A stretch of 44,612 nt of DNA, from positions 1 to 44,612 of the forward strand of contig JAFKES010000078.1 of assembly GCA_017308495.1 (NCBI GenBank). Direction: 5' to 3'. Below are positions 40,894 through 44,612 of this stretch, piece after piece. The notes beneath the pieces were generated by a model. That model saw only the letters and a program-made list of their open reading frames with translations, did not search any database and had not been told where the DNA came from. Origin of the DNA: Afipia sp. GTDB taxonomy: Bacteria > Pseudomonadota > Alphaproteobacteria > Rhizobiales > Xanthobacteraceae. The first letter of the stretch is position 1; each line of letters begins with the position of its first letter. The translations under genes and the position numbers were made by a program.

Positions 40894-41715
40894 ATGCTGC
40901 AGGCCACCCAAAAGACGAAGATTGTCTTTGACAACGTCAAAAAGACCTATCCGGCTGTAAGAGGTGGTGGCAATCAGATTGTGGCGATTGGCGAGCTTCA
41001 GCTTGCTATTCATGAATCTGAGATCTTCTCAATTGTTGGTCCGACCGGATGCGGAAAGTCGACGGCTCTGAACCTGATCGCCGGATTTGAATTTCCGACG
41101 GAAGGGGATATTGCGCTCGACGGAGCACCAGTCAGGGGGCCTGGGCCGGATCGCGCGGTTGTGTTCCAGCACCCTGCGCTCTATCCGTGGTTCAATGTGC
41201 TGGATAACGTGACGATCGGTGTGAAGAGTCGTGGCGTGCCGAAGGACGAATACCTGTCGCGAGCGCATAATTTGCTTCGGGCGGTCGGATTGGCCGGATT
41301 CGAGAAGAGTTACCCATATCAGCTTTCAGGCGGTATGCAGCAGCGCGTACAGATCGCGCGCGCGCTGATCAGTAATCCGCGGGTTCTTCTGATGGATGAG
41401 CCGTTCGGAGCCCTTGATTATCAGACGCGCATCATCATGCAGCAATTGTTGTTGGAGCTATGGGACGAGTTTCGGCCAACGATCTTTTTCATCACGCATG
41501 ACGTTGCAGAAGCCGTCTTTATCTCCGATCGCGTGGGCGTGATGACCAGGCGCCCTGGCAGGTTGAAGAGCCTTGTCAAGGTGCCGATGCCGAAGCCGCG
41601 AAAGCTCGATATGTTGCGGCAGGCGGATTTCACCGAAATCGAGCACCAGGTGCTTGGACTCATCCAGGAAGAGCTAGTTTACCTTCAAAATCAGAACAAA
41701 GCTCCCGTCGCATAA
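40894..41715 (+). CDS. ABC transporter ATPase, SsuB/TauB/NrtD-like
   Basis: This 273-aa ATPase energises the NMT1/SsuA-type importer. It has Walker A GPTGCGKST (49-57), Q-loop FQHPALYPW, signature LSGGMQQRVQIARAL, Walker B RVLLMDEPFGALD and THDVAEAVF. PALYPWFNVLDNV is characteristic of the taurine/nitrate/sulfonate group. I start at the ATG at 40894, at MLQATQKTK; the frame is open to 40783, but that part is not family-like. The permease gene follows 38 bp later. Confidence 0.93.
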   Translation: MLQATQKTKIVFDNVKKTYPAVRGGGNQIVAIGELQLAIHESEIFSIVGPTGCGKSTALNLIAGFEFPTEGDIALDGAPVRGPGPDRAVVFQHPALYPWFNVLDNVTIGVKSRGVPKDEYLSRAHNLLRAVGLAGFEKSYPYQLSGGMQQRVQIARALISNPRVLLMDEPFGALDYQTRIIMQQLLLELWDEFRPTIFFITHDVAEAVFISDRVGVMTRRPGRLKSLVKVPMPKPRKLDMLRQADFTEIEHQVLGLIQEELVYLQNQNKAPVA

Positions 41716-41753
41716 GTGTGCCGTGACATTACCTGCCAGCAGGATCGAATAAA

Positions 41754-42593
41754 ATGAAGCTCTTTAGTCTGATTTTGGCCTCGATGATCGTGCCGGCTGC
41801 GGCGTCATCGCGCCGTCATTCATGGTCCGTGATCCCCGGACCGGTCGTCTCGACCGTCAGCATCATTATCATTGTTCTGATCTGGTTCGTGGCTACGAAT
41901 TACGGTGCTGTGCCCGCAGAATATTTGCCATCACCACAAGCCTTGATCAGCCGTTTCTGGACTTTGCTGCGCGAGGGGTATCAAGGAGAAAGTTTGTTTG
42001 GCCAGATCGGGGCTAGCCTGTCCCGCACATTGAGCGGCTTTGTTATTGGTGGAACGCTTGGCGTGGCTGTCGGTCTTGCCGCAGGTTACAGCCGTCTGGT
42101 TGCGGCCGCCATCTCGCCGGTGATGTCGTTCATCCGTCCGATTCCGCCAATCGCATTTATCCCGATGGTTGTGCTGTATTTCGGCCTTGGCGAGACGGGC
42201 AAGATCGTACTGATTACCGTGACCGCATTCAACTATGCCGTGGTGAATGCGCAGGCCGGCGCAATGGGTACGCCGATAGCCTACCGGCGTGCCGCGGCAA
42301 CACTCGGCCTGTCCAAATGGCAGGAATTCTGGAACGTCATTTTCCCTGCATCGCTGCCATCGATCTTCACCGGACTGCGCGTTGCTTTGGCACTCAGCTG
42401 GGCTGTGGTTGTCGCAGCTGAGCTGGTGGGTGCTCAAACCGGCTTGGGCTTCATGATCAACAATGCTGCTTTGCTGTTCGACATCCCGACGGTTTTTATC
42501 GGCATTGCCCTGATCGGGTTGATTGGATTGATCCTCAATACCATCATCGAAATCGTTGAGAAGCGAGTCGTCCATTGGAAAGGTCGCGGATAA
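41754..42593 (+). CDS. ABC transporter permease, SsuC/TauC-like
   Basis: This 279-aa inner-membrane protein has about six hydrophobic segments and the family segments LPSPQALISRFW, FIRPIPPIAFIPMVVLYFGLG and the EAA-type loop YRRAAATLGLSKWQEFWNVI. It should dimerise with itself and pair with the ATPase encoded just upstream. The receptors are the two paralogues at 38332 and 39696. Sulfonates, nitrate, taurine, pyrimidine precursors and some aromatic acids are carried by this family, so the ligand is not defined. Confidence 0.93.
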   Translation: MKLFSLILASMIVPAAASSRRHSWSVIPGPVVSTVSIIIIVLIWFVATNYGAVPAEYLPSPQALISRFWTLLREGYQGESLFGQIGASLSRTLSGFVIGGTLGVAVGLAAGYSRLVAAAISPVMSFIRPIPPIAFIPMVVLYFGLGETGKIVLITVTAFNYAVVNAQAGAMGTPIAYRRAAATLGLSKWQEFWNVIFPASLPSIFTGLRVALALSWAVVVAAELVGAQTGLGFMINNAALLFDIPTVFIGIALIGLIGLILNTIIEIVEKRVVHWKGRG

Positions 42594-42703
42594 CGCACCG
42601 TGTTGCGCATTCTCTCTGTTGCCGATGATCGCGGGTGATCGAGACCTCGGCATCTTCGGGGAAAGTTGGCCCGGGATGGGCCGTCGTGTTCGAGAAATGA
42701 AGC

Positions 42704-44161
42704 ATGCCGCATAACCTCGTCATCATCATGTCGGATGAGCACAATCCGCACTTTCTCGGTGTTCGGGGGCATCCGGTGGTGCAGACGCCCCATATGGATA
42801 GGCTCGCCGCGCGTGGCGTAAATTTTGTGTCAGCCTATACGCCATCGCCTGTCTGCGTTCCTGCGCGGGCCGCTTTCGCCACCGGAAAATATGTCCATGA
42901 CATCAAGTTCTGGGACAACGCGATGCCGTTTGATGGGTCGATGCCAAGCTGGCACAGCCTGATTCGCGACCGGGGACATCAGGTGGTCTCGATTGGAAAA
43001 CTTCATTTCCGTTCAAGTGACGACGATAACGGTTTTTCCGAAGAGCAAATCGGAATGCATGTGATCGACGGCGAAGGCGATCTGCTTGGCTTGATCCGTG
43101 ATGAAGACATGCCCAAGCGCAAGGGCGCTTACAAGATGGCCCGCATGGCGGGGCCCGGAGAGTCGCTCTATACGACCTACGATCGCGATATAACATCCCG
43201 CGCGCAGATCTGGTTGCGTGAAGCGGCTCTGGGTTATACGGCGAAGCCGTGGATCTTGTTTGTTTCTCTCGTTTGCCCGCATTTCCCGCTGACCGCGCCG
43301 CCGGAGCATTTCTATCGCTATTACGATCAGGATCTTCCGTCACCGAAGCTTTATGGTGAGCGGCACAAGCCGCAACATCCCTACATTGAAGATTATCGCC
43401 AGTCGTTCGCCTATGACGAGTTTTTTGAAACACCGGATATGGTGAAACGGGCGCAGGCCGGATACCTCGGTCTGTGTTCGTTTCTGGACGAGAATATTGG
43501 CAAGATTCTTCAGGCCGTCGAGGATGGCGGCTGGGCTGACAATACCCGGGTTGTTTACACCAGTGATCATGGTGACAATGTCGGAAGTCGAGGGCTCTGG
43601 GGTAAGTCGACCATGTACGAAGAGTCGGTCGGCGTGCCGTTGATCGTCGCTGGTCCTGGCTTTACCGGCGGCCGTGAGGTGACGACACCGGTCAGCTTGC
43701 TCGACCTCTATCCCTTCATTTTCTCGACGGTCGGTGCGGCCAATGAAGAGACAGTCACGTCGTCGCATCCGGGCGCCGATCTCGTGAAATTGTCGGATGG
43801 CATGGATTCCGATCGCGCAGTATTTTCCGAATATCATGGCATGGGTTCTAAGTCGGCTGCCTACATGATCCGAAAGGGGCATCATAAGCTGGTTTTCTAT
43901 ACCGACTATCCGCCGCAGCTTTTCGATCTGAAGGCAGACCCCCAGGAACTCGTGAATATTGCCGACCAGCCGTCATCGAAGGATGTCATGCGCGATCTGA
44001 TGAATGAGTTGACCAGAATTTGTGATCCCGCGAAGACCGATGACGAAGCGAAGGCAACGCAGCGAAAGTTGCTGGAGCGCGTCGGAGGAAAACAGCGCGT
44101 CATTGCACGTGGTGATCTGGGTTTCAGCGTGCCGCCGGGAGTTCGTCCCAGTTTCGATTGA
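42704..44161 (+). CDS. Type I sulfatase (choline-sulfatase/phosphonate monoester hydrolase-like)
   Basis: This 485-aa member of the alkaline-phosphatase superfamily hydrolyses sulfate esters or related phosphonate/phosphate esters. It shows the metal Asp/Glu segment MSDEHNP near residue 10 and the active-site signature CVPARAAFATG at 51-61, in which Cys51 should be converted to formylglycine and Arg55 stabilises it. TSDHGDNVGSRGLWGK holds further metal ligands and the catalytic Lys. No signal peptide is seen, so it is cytoplasmic, which fits hydrolysis after import. The formylglycine-generating enzyme must be elsewhere. It lies 110 bp after the SsuC-like permease and may share its transcript, so the imported compound may be a sulfate ester. 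Confidence 0.9.
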   Translation: MPHNLVIIMSDEHNPHFLGVRGHPVVQTPHMDRLAARGVNFVSAYTPSPVCVPARAAFATGKYVHDIKFWDNAMPFDGSMPSWHSLIRDRGHQVVSIGKLHFRSSDDDNGFSEEQIGMHVIDGEGDLLGLIRDEDMPKRKGAYKMARMAGPGESLYTTYDRDITSRAQIWLREAALGYTAKPWILFVSLVCPHFPLTAPPEHFYRYYDQDLPSPKLYGERHKPQHPYIEDYRQSFAYDEFFETPDMVKRAQAGYLGLCSFLDENIGKILQAVEDGGWADNTRVVYTSDHGDNVGSRGLWGKSTMYEESVGVPLIVAGPGFTGGREVTTPVSLLDLYPFIFSTVGAANEETVTSSHPGADLVKLSDGMDSDRAVFSEYHGMGSKSAAYMIRKGHHKLVFYTDYPPQLFDLKADPQELVNIADQPSSKDVMRDLMNELTRICDPAKTDDEAKATQRKLLERVGGKQRVIARGDLGFSVPPGVRPSFD

Positions 44162-44176
44162 ATCCTGAAGCAGGAT
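44162..44176 (+). terminator. Short hairpin after the sulfatase gene
   Basis: ATCCTG and CAGGAT pair perfectly over a three-base loop directly after the stop codon. There is no U-run, so a Rho-independent terminator is not well supported. Confidence 0.25.
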
Positions 44177-44232
44177 ATCGTGATGCTTGCTTGGAAAAAT
44201 CGATTTAAAAGCGATACGAGCGGGCCGTGAGC

Positions 44233-44612
44233 ATGATCAACGATCCAAAGTTTGCTGCTCTCACTCCAGCGCTTCCCGCAACGTCGCAGGAATTCATTAA
44301 TCTCATCGCGCACTACTACCGCGGCGAGATTGCCAGAATGGCGGGGTGGCGAGACCGGATCGATCGAACGACCAATTGGGCGATTACCTGTGTGGCCGCA
44401 ATGCTCTCGATTGCCTGGGCGGGGCCCGGTCATCATGAAATCCTGTTATTCGCGATGGTTATCGTGCTGTTGCTGCTGGTGATCGAGTCGCGTCGGTATC
44501 GTTTTTTCGATGTCTATCGGCGCAGGGTGCGGGCGATAGAGCATCATTACTATGCGCAGGTCTTCAGCCGAACCCCGACTCCTGCCGTCGATTGGGCGCT
44601 TGTGCTTGGTGA
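44233..44612 (+). CDS. DUF2270-type membrane protein, cut by the window end
   Basis: The frame runs open from the ATG at 44233 to the end of the window (about 126 codons) with no stop. The start reads MINDPKFAALTPALPATSQEF, then an amphipathic part (INLIAHYYRGEIARMAGWRD), two hydrophobic segments (WAITCVAAMLSIAWA and ILLFAMVIVLLLLVIE) and a basic segment RRYRFFDVYRRRVRAIEHHY. This layout is that of DUF2270 proteins, inner-membrane proteins of unknown function. A GTG at 44227 is an alternative start. It has no clear link to block 3. Confidence 0.72.
   Translation, partial: MINDPKFAALTPALPATSQEFINLIAHYYRGEIARMAGWRDRIDRTTNWAITCVAAMLSIAWAGPGHHEILLFAMVIVLLLLVIESRRYRFFDVYRRRVRAIEHHYYAQVFSRTPTPAVDWALVLG

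Noticed and set aside
1-44612. Search for tRNA, rRNA, CRISPR arrays and complete mobile elements
   Set aside because: No tRNA-like cloverleaf, rRNA segment, regularly spaced repeats, integrase or intact transposase was recognised. A covariance-model scan would be needed to exclude small RNAs.

Overview
The window reads as accessory catabolic DNA from an alphaproteobacterium, most likely of the Bradyrhizobium/Rhodopseudomonas/Afipia group. This is inferred from the protein families, the fairly high GC content with GC-rich third codon positions, and a decayed IS481-type transposase of a kind I associate with that group; no marker gene is present. I see about 40 protein genes, no rRNA, tRNA or CRISPR, and three catabolic blocks, each with its own transporter and local regulator.

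Left edge (1-958): the 3' three quarters of an oxalate-type formyl-CoA transferase, convergent with block 1.

Block 1 (968-13161): a seven-gene minus-strand operon (two-subunit class I CoA-transferase, cytoplasmic molybdopterin enzyme without Fe-S motif, AhpD-like protein, class II aldolase, PfkB kinase, SDR). It diverges from a plus-strand polyamine-type ABC transporter (ATPase, fused double permease, binding protein) and an IclR regulator. The 246-bp divergent gap carries two inverted copies of one imperfect palindrome, each placed just before a start codon.

Gap 13162-13861: an IS481-family transposase remnant with several frameshifts, then a stretch with no recognisable gene.

Block 2 (13862-26819): thirteen tightly packed plus-strand genes, many with ATGA or TGATG overlaps. 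They are an IclR regulator (probably leaderless, with a perfect 17-bp palindrome in its first codons), an M24 metallohydrolase, a threonine-synthase-like PLP enzyme, a TctCBA-type carboxylate transporter, a xanthine-dehydrogenase/CoxLMS-type Mo hydroxylase with a CoxG-like protein, two luciferase-like monooxygenases and a flavin reductase. The set suggests uptake, Mo-dependent hydroxylation and flavin-dependent opening of a (probably N-containing) carboxylate. A short CofC-like fragment follows.

Block 3 (27232-44161): a minus-strand GMC oxidoreductase, then thioesterase and aconitase-X subunits; a plus-strand operon of an EthD-like protein, an SDR and a three-subunit biotin-dependent carboxylase; a LysR regulator divergent from a BKACE (DUF849) enzyme; two paralogous NMT1/SsuA-type binding proteins; an ABC ATPase and permease; and a sulfatase. 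The motif ATTAG-N5-CTRAT occurs in three intergenic regions of this block and fits a LysR box, so the block may be one regulon. Carboxylase plus BKACE suggests that a ketone-like substrate is carboxylated to a beta-keto acid and then cleaved with acetyl-CoA. The window ends inside a DUF2270-type membrane protein.
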